Positions 11,706-21,600 of a stretch of DNA of 64,000 nt are shown piece by piece (position 1 is the stretch's first letter; every line of letters starts with the position of its first letter). The notes beneath the pieces were generated by a model that saw only the letters and a list, made by a program, of their open reading frames with translations, was not told the DNA's origin and ran no database searches. The stretch lies in contig OY783198.1 of assembly GCA_963678675.1 (NCBI GenBank), forward strand, positions 10,116,580 to 10,180,579, written 5' to 3'. This DNA comes from Xiphydria camelus. Its lineage: Eukaryota; Arthropoda; Insecta; Hymenoptera; Xiphydriidae. A program made the position numbers and the translations under genes.

Positions 11706-11812
11706 CGAAGTGCAATTTTTGACAAAAATGCCATTTATAACTTACTGTGTTAAGGTTTAAAATCTGAAAATAGTAAGCTATAAATGGCATTTTTGTCAAA
11801 AATTGCAGTTAC
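11706..11812. repeat. Short hairpin inside the THAP element
   Basis: TGCAATTTTTGACAAAAATG, continuing into CCATTTATA, is mirrored about 60 bp downstream, giving ~35 bp arms. No coding content. Confidence 0.75.
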
Positions 11813-11971
11813 GAAATTTTCAAAGTAAGGTATCGATGGTATCGATATATCAATATTGCAGCCTACTTCATAAAGTATAGTAGGCATTGCAGGAGTCAAG
11901 AATGAAAATATAACCTTAATTTATGAATCTATATGTAGTGAAGTGAATTGAAATAAAAAATTTAATATAAA

Positions 11972-12193
11972 ATGGTTTTTTTCGTGTGCAGTACCGAGTT
12001 GTAAAAATAAATCAAGGTTCATGGTTCCTTCTATAAACAAATCGAAAGATATTCGTCAAAAGTGGCTCGATTTCTTAAAATGTGCACCTCATCATAGAAA
12101 AGGATTATGCGAAGTTCATTTTACTCCTGATCAATTCATAACTTTTAGCGGTGATGCAGGTAAAAATGAAAATTATTTAGAGCGTGTTCACAT
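11972..12193 (+). pseudogene. THAP domain N-terminus, frameshifted
   Basis: ATG at 11972 opens MVFF, then one extra T in a T run shifts the frame. In the next frame CAVPSCKNKS, a downstream W (KWLDFLKC) and CEVHFTPDQF form the C-x4-C, tryptophan and C-x2-H pattern of a THAP DNA-binding zinc finger. The frame then runs into the hairpin insertion at 12194. The equivalent start at 26361 (MVFLCVVPNC) lacks the extra T, which supports the frameshift reading. Confidence 0.75.
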
Positions 12194-12572
12194 AAATTGG
12201 CTGACCGTACTGTACCATATGTCCGCGATCAATTTTACCATAGGAAAATTGCGATTATTGCATGAGCACCTCTGCGGGTCTCCTCGTCCAATAGAATCAC
12301 CGGAGAAGCGTGACTGCGCATGCGTAGTCATCCGCGAGTGCAGTTCGACTTCGACGCGAGAATCGAAATCGAAATCGAACTGCACTCGCAAACGTCACGC
12401 CAACACTCGCGGTGACTACGCATGCGCATTCACGCTTTTCCGATGATTCTATTGGACGAGGAGACCCAAGCGGTGCTCATGCAATAATCGCAATTTTCCT
12501 ATGGTAAAATTGATCGCGGACATATGGTATTCCCATTCCGAAGTATGGGAATGCAGTACTGTCAGCCAATTT
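12194..12572. repeat. Foldback MITE with AAATTGGCTGAC ends
   Basis: AAATTGGCTGAC at the left mirrors GTCAGCCAATTT at the right. Long arms follow, containing CATATGTCCGCGATCAATTT, GCGATTATTGCATGAGCACC and GCGCATGCGTAGTCA. The right arm has about 27 extra bases (TTCCCATTCCGAAGTATGG region). It has inserted into the THAP frame. Confidence 0.85.
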
Positions 12573-12936
12573 CTGAACATGCCCTTAATTAAATATGTAT
12601 ATTTATAGTACATATGGGGATTGTATTTGAATTTTATTTTGTAATTCATTTTTAAACATTTTTTTATCAGTCACAAACATTAGTCATATTAGTGCAGCAT
12701 TAATAATATATTATAACCGTTTAAATTTGCCCGCGGGTGTTTGGCTCGGTGGCGCCATCTGCTTCAGTTTTGTCCAGCCAACCTCATTGTGCTAAAATCA
12801 AATTCTAAATGATAAATAATCTTCATTAAGAAAGAAATGCATCGTTCAATAAGAGCAATTAAATCATCGAGTATGAACGGAACGTAATACTGTAACATGT
12901 TGTGAGATGTTACATAATATATTATTAATTATTATA

Positions 12937-13867
12937 GAGGAAAGTCCCCTAATACATAATATGAGGATAGTTCCTAATATGGGGTATTAACTTTTGAGCA
13001 AGCATTAGTTCCGACATCTATTTTGTACATTGCGTACTAACCATCGACTTGCCAGAAAGCACCCATTCTATTTTTGGAGCAAACATGTGTTCTGTTTTGA
13101 CGTTTGAGGTTATAATAATTTTGTGTTGTAAGGAAAGTTTTTAGTCGCGTTACATTTTGGATGTTTAAGGAGACTTAAAGGTGAGTTTTTAAAGTTTTAA
13201 TAATATCATTCTATATAAAATTTTGCGTAGTTTATGAAAATGGTTTCGTTTTTTAAAAGAACACCACATTTTTTGCAAAAAGTCGCCCCTCCTAAAAATC
13301 TAATTTGCTCGTAATATGGGGTACCTATCAAATCCGTATTCCGAAGATGTCAGAGGCGAAGAATGGGTGATGTGTCAAGGCTGCTTCAAATGGGCTCACG
13401 TTGAATGTGCTGATTGTGAAAAAAGCCGGTATATTTGTGACTTTTGCGCTAGTAAATAGATTTGTTTTGTGTTCTTAGATAAGTAAATTTTTTGGTTCAT
13501 AAGAAAAAATCTTTTGTTAGATGTAGTTTTTATAAATAAGTTAAATAAGTTTTATGTTAGTTTTTCATTTCCATAAATAAATAGTTTTTATACAAAAGAC
13601 CCAAAATAATTTTAGATATTTTCAAATTTTACATGTTAACATAGTGTACCCCATATTAGGATAACATATGCCCCTAATATGGGGTAGTGAAACTTTTTTT
13701 CAATGCTGTAAGTTTCTTCTACATTTTTTTAAAAACCTGTTTCTTCTTATTAAATGCTTAAAGAGTGTTCAAGGAAACGCAAAATTTAGAAATAGTGTTT
13801 AAAACTCACTACGTTTATTTATTATATTGTTTTTAAAAAAAGTACCCCATATTAGGAGACTTTCCTC
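12937..13867 (+). mobile_element. Pogo/Tc1-like element, internally deleted, with C-terminal finger
   Basis: GAGGAAAGTCCCCTAATA at the left mirrors TATTAGGAGACTTTCCTC at the right, flanked by TA at 12935-12936 and 13868-13869. Subterminal copies of an AATATGGGGTA word recur near both ends (about 12980, 13315, 13655, 13678 and 13842), possible transposase binding sites. Only the extreme C-terminus of a protein survives (13331-13459). Confidence 0.8.
13331..13459 (+). pseudogene. PHD-like zinc finger tail of a pogo-type transposase
   Basis: The final 42 codons read NPYSEDVRGEEWVMCQGCFK then WAHVECADCEKSRYICDFC, with Cys/His spacing resembling the PHD-like finger at the end of many insect pogo/Tigger-type transposase ORFs (a 'GEEW..C..C.KWAH..C' pattern). 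The catalytic domain is deleted upstream. The call rests on this motif and on the TA-flanked ends. Confidence 0.6.
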
Positions 13868-13869
13868 TA

Positions 13870-14432
13870 TTAGGTGTACAACTTTGCTTCCGCCGCTTTC
13901 CTATAGATGGCTTTAGCGGTAAGTAGTAATCGAAATAAAACGATCATATAGACGTCGTGCCATAAACTTGAGCATCTATCAACATAACCCCATAGAAATA
14001 TCAGTCGATTTATGTCTGCGTCATAGTTATTCTCGATTGAAAATGTCAGTTTACGAGCCAAACTCTCGTCATTTGTGGGAGGTTTTAATTTTCTGCTTCA
14101 ATAAATGAGGAAATCTGCGGCTGAGGCTCATCGAATGCTCTCAAATACTTCTGGTGAGGCCGCTATTAATGAAAGAACGTGTCGTGAGTGGTTTCAACAC
14201 TTCAAGAACGGTGATTTTTACATCGAAGACCGGCATGGCGATGGAAGAGAAAGGTTTTCGAAGATGCAGTATTGGAGGCATTACTTGATGAAGACTCAGG
14301 TCAAAGTCAAGAAGAATTGGCACGATCATAGGGAGTAACAATACTTTGAATCATAAATGTAAAACCAGTTTTTTTTTACAATAAAGCCTCGAATTTCGGG
14401 GAAAAAACGGCGGAAGCAAAGTTGTACATAAA
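13870..14432 (+). mobile_element. Mariner remnant with GTACAACTTTGCTTCCGCC ends
   Basis: GTACAACTTTGCTTCCGCCG at the left mirrors GGCGGAAGCAAAGTTGTAC at the right. The element abuts the pogo-like element, which inserted at a TA next to its left end. It keeps only the 5' part of a transposase and a short 3' segment with AATAAA. Confidence 0.75.
14043..14336 (+). pseudogene. Mariner transposase N-terminal part
   Basis: Starting near 14043 (MSVYEPNSRHLWEVLIFCFN), interrupted by a TGA at about 14105, then SAAEAHRMLSNTSGEAAINE and TCREWFQHFKNGDFYIEDR: the helix-turn-helix and linker of a mauritiana-like mariner transposase. A frameshift follows near 14250, and the catalytic domain is missing. Confidence 0.8.
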
Positions 14433-14709
14433 AACATGGATAAAAAGTGTATCATAATACGATCAATTATTCTTAACCGCTTCGTCACATCGCGCTAAAA
14501 ACTAAAACTGTTAATTACGTACAAGAGTTGGCTCTACAAGGCGTTTCGTATACAGCACGGGGTGTAGCTTATTTTCGCTAATACTTATTCCATCGACGAA
14601 TCGCAATACTATGATTATCAATGAGAGTATCGGCAAAGTTGAGCCACTCCCCATAAAAAGGTCTTGAATAAAAAATAAAAGAGCGTTAGCGTAACAAAAA
14701 TCGTCGAAC

Positions 14710-14832
14710 GTAACATTGGGGGAGACTGGGGCAAGTTGATGCACGAAGTTGGCCCCTCGTTCCCATTACCTTCCACGGCAACGACGGGTCGACATCGCGT
14801 ATCAACTTGCTTCGCCTACTCTTTCCCCCTAA
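14710..14832. repeat. Short hairpin MITE (GAAGTTGGCCC type)
   Basis: GGGGGAGACTGGGGCAAGTTGA at the left is weakly mirrored by TATCAACTTGC and TCTTTCCCCC at the right, around GAAGTTGGCCCCTCGTT. Related to 9439-9545 and 16203-16312. Confidence 0.55.
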
Positions 14833-15037
14833 AACTCAGTTATCACCAAAAAAAATATTCATATTTTTTGGTTCAATTTGTAATCTATATATCTATATAC
14901 TTAATCGTACTTACTTAATGTCACACGAAAATGAAAAAATTGAAATATTATTAATTATTCCCAAAGTTATAAGTACCTAGGTATGCTTCTCTGTGCTGTA
15001 TTATGACGTGATAGACTATGAAAAACGCACTTACATA

Positions 15038-15623
15038 CAGGGTGTCCCGGTAAATTTGGGAAATCTCTTGGATTCAGATAGAACATGAAAAAATAAGATG
15101 ACAAGTTCCTATAATTTTTTTTCCTACAGGCCCTCCCTACGAAAATACAAAGATACGGTAAATGTGTACGAGAAGTGATATGGTCTTATCGTTTATTATT
15201 TTTCTCGAAAACGGTCCACTTTATCGACAATAAAAAAGAGTAGCTTTTTTTTAGTGTAAGGTTCAAGCTACCTGATTTTTATTGTTTTAAGTCTTTATCA
15301 CAGAGGGTGTTAAAAATTTAGGCATTAAGTTGTAAAACTTAGTCCGCCACTGGCAAATTAAACAAGCTAATAATGTGTCAATGACATTATTTCAAGCGGT
15401 CCTTAGTAGTGTCTAACACACATGCTCAAATTTTATAAAATTCTATTAAGTACAATACTTTGAAAGTTATTCAAGAAAAACAGATTTCCAGCGGCGTCCC
15501 CTTCAGGGACAAATATCTTCGTAGGGAGGACCCGTAGGAAAACAATTTATACGAACTTGTCATCTTATTTTTTCATGCTCTATTTGAATCCGGGAGATTT
15601 CCCACATTTTCCGGGATTCCCTG
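15038..15623. mobile_element. MITE with CAGGGTGTCCCGG ends, TA target
   Basis: CAGGGTGTCCCGGTAAATTT at the left mirrors CATTTTCCGGGATTCCCTG at the right, flanked by TA at 15036-15037 and 15624-15625. The inverted arms run about 110 bp (AAGATGACAAGTTC shared). The uninterrupted repeat at 4.8-5.0 kb confirms the insertion point. Non-coding. Confidence 0.85.
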
Positions 15624-15657
15624 TATATGTCAAATAATGAGTGTGAAAAGAGGTACA

Positions 15658-16094
15658 CAGAGTGAGGCATTTAAATTGAGATACATGAATATCTGTAAAA
15701 TAACGCATTTTTGAAGAAAATGTTTTATATAACATTTATTTGCTTTAGAGGAGGAAAGAGAACTATTATGTTTTATTTTTTATTTAGTAAACCTTTTCAA
15801 GGCCATGTAAAAGAACGATTTTTCTTATAATGGAAGCCTATATTTTTTTAACAAATTCTTATTCTATACGTAAAAGCAGACAGCTTTTGCCTAAGTTTTT
15901 TTATTTCTTTATTTTTTTCCATTTAAAGAAAAAACGTTTACCTACTTTTAAAAAAACCTTGAAAACGCCCTCCAAATGAAAAATAAAACAGTTCTCTTTC
16001 GCTCTCTATAGCAAATAACATTTATAAGAAACATTTTTTTAAAGCGTTAACTGTTCTATAGATATTTGTGTCTCAGTTTAAACGCCTCACCCTG
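15658..16094. mobile_element. MITE with CAGRGTGAGGC ends
   Basis: CAGAGTGAGGCATTTAAA at the left mirrors TTTAAACGCCTCACCCTG at the right. The arms are about 130 bp, including AGAGAACTATTATGTTTTAT and its diverged inverse. TA follows at 16095-16096; the left TA appears mutated to CA. No coding capacity. Confidence 0.75.
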
Positions 16095-16202
16095 TATACT
16101 GCATTTTTAAATGTCATTTTCCAGTTTAAAACATGAAAAATGAAAAAATACAGGATAAATAATTTTGTCCAAATTTTTAAAATCTGCAATAAAAAAGATG
16201 GG

Positions 16203-16312
16203 ATAGACTGGTATCGGTCGTTATAGAAAGTTGGCCCCCGTTGCCGTAGAAAGTAACGTAAATGCGGGGCCAACTTCCCGTTACAAACGACGTTAATTCC
16301 CCCTACTAATAT
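16203..16312. repeat. Short hairpin MITE (GAAGTTGGCCC type)
   Basis: CGGTCGTTATAGAAAGTTGG near the left pairs with CCAACTTCCCGTTACAAACG near the right, around GCCCCCGTTGCCGTAG. Third member of the 9439/14710 group. Confidence 0.6.
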
Positions 16313-16339
16313 CAACAGGTACCTATCCACGTGAAAGCG

Positions 16340-17620
16340 CAGTTCTACATACGCAAAAAAGCCGTTACCAAATTACTCGCATCTCGATCCACCGTACGTA
16401 AACTGGCGGACCGATTCCCCCTGGTATAGTAGGTACAGTCCCTCCGAAGCGCAATGATCGTTTGCCGCATCGAAGTTAACACAACGAAAATGTCCGTATT
16501 ACATATCGGTACCGCGCCAAGGCGGTCGTGGAATGTTGATCGCCCGAAGGCGAATAGATTCTCAAATGCCTCCGCGCGCCGCGGCGGCCAGCACGCCTTG
16601 CTAGAACTCCATACCATCGAATCGTTCTTTGCGTCCGAACAGGTACCACGATCTCTCTCTCCCTCTCCCTCTCTTTAAGTGGAAAAAGAAGAATCCCGAT
16701 TTTTTAAACGCGATTAAAAAAAAATTTGCCCTCTCCACGAATCCGTCGATAAAACACTGGTGCGCTCCGAAAGTGGCGATTACTACACGATAGTCACATA
16801 TTATGCCGATCGAATCTCGCGTATACGACACGATTTCGCGAATGTCGGAAAAGAATTAGAAATAAAGTCGTTCCACATTCGAGTCTTCTTACCTTTCTCC
16901 GGCTCGACGGCCGCGACGCGTCTATCCCGGTAAGGACGGCATGCCGGTCAACATCGCGTAATCCAGTAATCCAACGTGACACACAAGACGTACTACGCGC
17001 GCGGCCGCGCGCAACAAGTGGCCGCGGGGAAACAAACACTCCGTGTACACACACCGCGGCACAATCGCACTACGCCAAATACGATATATACCTCTATCTC
17101 TTTTGCGTACGACGAAGAGGCTGGCCTCTCCTCCGATCACATTCACACCGAGCCTCTTTCGACACGCGGGCCGCGAGGACGACACGGGAGGAATGCACAA
17201 AAATCACGAATTATCCGCTCCGCTCTGCCGATCCGAAGCGCGGTGGTTCCGACGCTTCTTTCGGCGGCATGGTCACTGCGCGCAATGAAACCGATACGAT
17301 CGGGGGATGGCAAAACCGAAAAGCGACCGTGTAAGAGCGACTGGCGAGACTTGACCACTACGGGGTTGCGGGGGAAAGAACGACAGGCCGAAAAAGAAAG
17401 AGAAAGAAGATCGGAGCGAAAGAGAGAACGAACGAAGGAACGATGCAAGTACAACACACACAACGAACCATTCAAACCGGCGGACGGCGAGTGACTGCGG
17501 CTCTGGCGCGACGTACGCCGCCGCGCGCCGCGCCGCCGGCTTGAAACGAAGCTCACCCCGAAGGGCTTCGCCTAAACTTCTGACGCGCGAGGTGGAAGAA
17601 GTGACGGCCAATTTTGCGCC
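16340..17620. promoter_or_regulatory. CpG-rich block, probable promoter or 5' region
   Basis: Unusually GC- and CpG-rich for this AT-rich window (for example GCGCGCGGCCGCGCGC at about 16994 and the CCGCGCGCCGCGCCGCCGGC stretch at about 17520), with a CT-rich tract at about 16652-16675. Long open frames occur on both strands but have the composition of CpG-rich non-coding DNA and no domain. It lies about 0.8 kb upstream of the ATG at 18419, so it may hold that gene's promoter or 5' untranslated exon, or serve a - strand gene to the left. Confidence 0.4.
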
Positions 17621-18418
17621 TTTTTTTTAAGTTTATCTATAGTTTGATCCATCGAGTGAATCGTTGGAAGAAAAAGTCCCAAAGATAAGGTACGATGAAA
17701 TTTCCGGAATTATCAAAGATAATTGAAATTCATGCGATACGGAATGTACTGCAGGTTTTTTATACTTGTTTATAGTTTTTATACTCGGTTTTCCTCGTCA
17801 TAGTAAATATATCTACACACAGTTACTGTAAATGGGTAGAAAATATAGAATATCATGTTTCCAATTATTATCCTACGGCTCCTCTCTCGAGGAATATGCA
17901 GTACCTATCTTGACTGTGCAAAAAGATAGCGTATAAGGTAGAGTGGGGGAAGTGCCACCACGTTCCTAACCTAACCTAACCTTACCTTACTTTACATTTT
18001 TACGAATACATCAGTTTAGCGGAGAACGTCAAAGTAAGTAAAATCACATTCGAATTAGAACGATTCAAATTAATAGAGACCGTAGGAGCACTTGTGATGA
18101 TAAAAATATAAGAAAATGACCAAGTATAAACGCGATGACATGTATTTTAAACTGTAACGTTTTAACACGAGTCCCGTATCATGAGAACTTGGGATTAACG
18201 TGTTAAATAAGTCATCCACGGATCTATAAAAGCTCTATAAATATTGATGGCCCTTTTGATTGTAGTTCAGTGTTTCAATTATCCGAAGTGCAACTGCTTC
18301 AACGTATCCATTTCATATTTACCTTTGCACAATCATAATAATTCAATAACTTTATACATTTTCAGAATTATTTATCGATCAACACTATCTTTTCTATTTG
18401 TTCGTACATAAAGGAATA
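17621..18418. other. Upstream region of the four-exon gene
   Basis: AT-rich. A short (CCTAA)-type run at 17964-17985 resembles the insect telomere repeat (TTAGG)n but is only about three units long. The region directly 5' of 18419 is open, with no other gene. Confidence 0.4.
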
Positions 18419-18655
18419 ATGGACTCGCTCGATGATGATATGTTCGCGTTAAGCGACATCGAAGCTCAGTCATCAATGCCCACCCACAATCCCGTCGAGG
18501 AATGTTTGACGGAACAGTTGTGCGATGTGGAAGCTCGTATTGAGAGAAAGAAGAACGAAATCAAGGAGGTAGAAGATGTCTTGAAGAGTGTTAAGAAGAA
18601 GCTGACCGCTCTGGCTATTTACGGGCAACCTGCCAGCTCTGATTCAGATAATGAG
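18419..18655 (+). CDS. Exon 1 of the four-exon gene
   Basis: ATG at 18419 follows AAAGGAATA; an in-frame ATG upstream is less well placed. 79 codons ending NE, donor GAG|GTAACT at 18656 in phase 0. It encodes the acidic start and the predicted coiled coil (ERKKNEIKEVEDVLKSVKKK). Confidence 0.75.
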
Positions 18656-21600
18656 GTAACTTATTTCGTGATCTTACCGTGTCATTGCCATTATGTTATG
18701 TCATCTGTTCGACAAAGATTATACATAGGGACTTGTAATTATTTTTCAACCAATGTGAAAAGAATATCGAGTTCATCATTTGTAGATAGTAAAAAATACA
18801 AGGTCAAACTTTTGTGGACTTTTACAGAGAACCACTAAATGAAAATGAAAGATAATTGAAAATAAAAAACTGTATATATCCATTATAGGTTACAACCTAT
18901 ATTACAACAGTTTTCTGTATTTAGTGAAATCTGGAATTTAATAATTCTCTCCTTCAAGATCAGTTCTAATTACATAGTTAACAAGTAAATTATTTGCGTA
19001 AAACTTCAACCTAATCTAATCATATTAACCAGCGCTTCACGACTCTTCAAGTTTTACATTATTTTATGATAACGTATGTAGCAGTGCAAGATTATGCCAA
19101 ATCCGTCTTTTCCGTGTAAAGTGAGCTGCGATCGGGTTCGAACAAACATTTCTGGACTAAATTATACACGTTTTCACATTGGAAACAAATGTTCCAGATA
19201 TTGAAAAGTACAGTAGAATCCTTCAGGAATAGCAATCCCTGATTTTCCTGTGGGGTAATTAAAGTTTAGACCATTCACCGCAGACGCACAGTTCCACATA
19301 TCCCCCCCCCCCCCCCCCCAGCTCTGGCCTTATGCACCAAACTATTTAACATGAAGTGTAGGTGTATTCCTACCATTCATCTAGCCACTCCTCTAGACGC
19401 AATCTTTATAAAGTAGCCTTTTCCCGTAGGTTGTTAATTCAGAGGGATTCCACTCTACTTAAAATATCTGTTCTAAGAGACAAGACTCTCTCACTTGGTA
19501 ATTTTTTTCTTTAATGATTGGTCATCTTTTTCAATTAAATCAGTGAAAAGTCATTTTATTCTTAAAGGTCATTATTTTTTAAATTTCGTCCCTTCATCCG
19601 TCAAATAATTTCATAATTCTTTCTCACTACTAAAACGCTGCAACAATTCGTATGAGTTCTCAGTATTGCGCTGGTCATGCTGTCAGTGCCTAAATTCTAC
19701 AAATCGTTATGATGGTGCGTAACAAGCAATTCGTATCATTGCGTATGTTTCTTGTAGTATGAGAAAAGGGTTATCAAGATATTTGCCCGTTAAAGAGTGA
19801 TTTTATTTGTTATCTTCCATGCCTCACCATTTCGATGTGTTCTTATGAAAAAATGTATTTTGATTACAAATCTTAATCATTTTTAAAAAATATTATTTCC
19901 TCAAAACTCTACCGAATTTATTACAAACACCATTGGACTGTTTTTTCTTATTCCTTGATAATGCTCAAATGAGAAAATACTGTCATTTTTGGTCATGTCT
20001 CAAAGAAAAAGTCATTAAGACCCAATATTTTCCAACGTCTGACTGGATGGAAGACCTAAAGGGATACCTCCCTTGCTGAGCAATGTAATTTAAGATGCGA
20101 GTATAAGTAATGCTATTATTTTTAGTTTTCTAATAAATTACCTATTCCACACAACAGAGCAGAAACGTAATCTATCAATCTACCTATCCTGGTAATTCAT
20201 CACCAGGATAACTTATTGGTTATAGCTTTCTATTATTATGACAGAAATTAGGTTTAGCTTCTGACTACCTCGAAAACAATTATTTAATCCGCTTTGTTCA
20301 CCGATCCCTGTTTCAGTTAAAAAAATTAAAACGTAATAGAAAACTTGAAACAATTGCATTTATAATTGAAACATTGATTTTTTAATAAATTACTGATTCG
20401 GGATATCAATAATACATACTTTCCAGTATTCGATCGCTCTTAATAGCGCGCAGTGTATCTATATTTTACAGTATTATACTGCTACTGGTAAGCCTGTGTT
20501 AAAGAAGAAGAGAATCAAAAGTCTCGCAAAGAATCAACCGATAACAGTTACGGGGACGTGGGTTCGTATAGTTGATGACAAGTGGGTGCTTGGGATAAAT
20601 CTCTGTAATACGTTAGGACGGTAGGTGGATTTTTATTAAATTAATGAAATGAAAGGAACCGGTAGAATATACGATACAGCGAGAAGACTGTCACATAGCA
20701 GCTATAGTCTGAAAAGCAGTTAGAAACATTTGTAGTAAAGTCCTGCATATTGTTCCATCCATCGGGACTGAGCGATCTCGCGTACAGTAAAACCTATATC
20801 AATTGGCCACCTATAGGGCTCTAGCGTACTTCCACAAACGTAGCTTTTGTTTGTGTTACACGTGTACATATAGAGAATGTACATCCAAGTTTCGCCAAGA
20901 AACCCAGCTTGGTGGCGCTGCTTGTATTTACCTTTTGATAACGATTTTCCACGGAAAGAATTTATTTGAATGCTTTCAAATCCACATTCTATTATAATTG
21001 AGGCCATGTTGATTAAATCTCATAGGTAAAACACTTCAATTATTATCCAAAATAACGTGTAAACAGCGCTTATACCACGGGCATCTGCTTAATGCTTGGT
21101 GCGTGCCACAGATGGCACTTTATCTGTTTTGTGCAGTTACCCAATCGCCCTATACACAGAGCCGGACTTGGATCTGTAAGGGGGAGGTTACACGTTCAGT
21201 CTGGCATCAGTTCAGTCTTCGACCTTGGATTGATGGTAGACTGACAGTCTGTATTTAAAGTAATGGAATATCCGTCAGTCCGATCCATCAGTCAACGCAT
21301 TGACACGATCAGTTTTTCGTCAGTTCAGTCCATGACTGTGGTATAATACTGATGCCAGACTGAGCGTGTATCCTCCCCCTAACATGGCAAATATAAGGTT
21401 TGTTCCTGCAGGAGTTAGAGACTGTCAGCGGACGTCAGGCGCATGCGCATTAAGATTCTCGCGTTCCAACAAGAAGTACGTGACAGTCACTGATTCCAAA
21501 TCCGCTGTTCCAGCAGGAGTCAGACGAGTTTGCTGACAGTCAGAAAAGTTTGTGGATTGTCAGGAAACTTTCAATCCGACGCATGCGTACTAGCTGCTCG

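Larger units (their letters stand above)
11250..12784 (+). mobile_element. THAP-domain transposon remnant with AGGTTGGCTGG ends
   Basis: AGGTTGGCTGG at 11250 mirrors CCAGCCAACCT at 12774-12784. A second inner inverted pair, GGCGCCACCGAGCCAAACACC (about 11637) and its inverse (about 12742), suggests one copy inside or rearranged within another. It contains a THAP zinc-finger start on the + strand, as P-element-like transposons do, plus two later hairpin insertions. A shorter relative lies at about 26130-26496. Confidence 0.65.
14940..16205 (+). repeat. Dispersed repeat copy interrupted by two MITEs
   Basis: Colinear with about 4800-5040: motif order AAAGTTATAAGT, ATTATGACGTG, CGCACTTAC, CAAATAATGAGTGTGAA, then AATAATTTTGTCCAAAT and AATCTGCAATAAAAAA. 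The two MITEs at 15038-15623 and 15658-16094 interrupt this copy and are absent from the other. Confidence 0.6.

Noticed and set aside
12021..12446. Single 141-codon THAP protein
   Set aside because: The frame enters a foldback MITE at 12194 and its true start is frameshifted, so only the THAP part before 12194 is meaningful.
16976..17611. Overlapping 112-172 codon open frames on both strands
   Set aside because: CpG-rich composition suppresses stops; the products are low-complexity (RERRSERKRERT) with no domain, splice or start support.
17964..17985. CCTAA repeats as an interstitial telomere
   Set aside because: Only about three perfect units, common by chance in insect DNA and not at a contig end.
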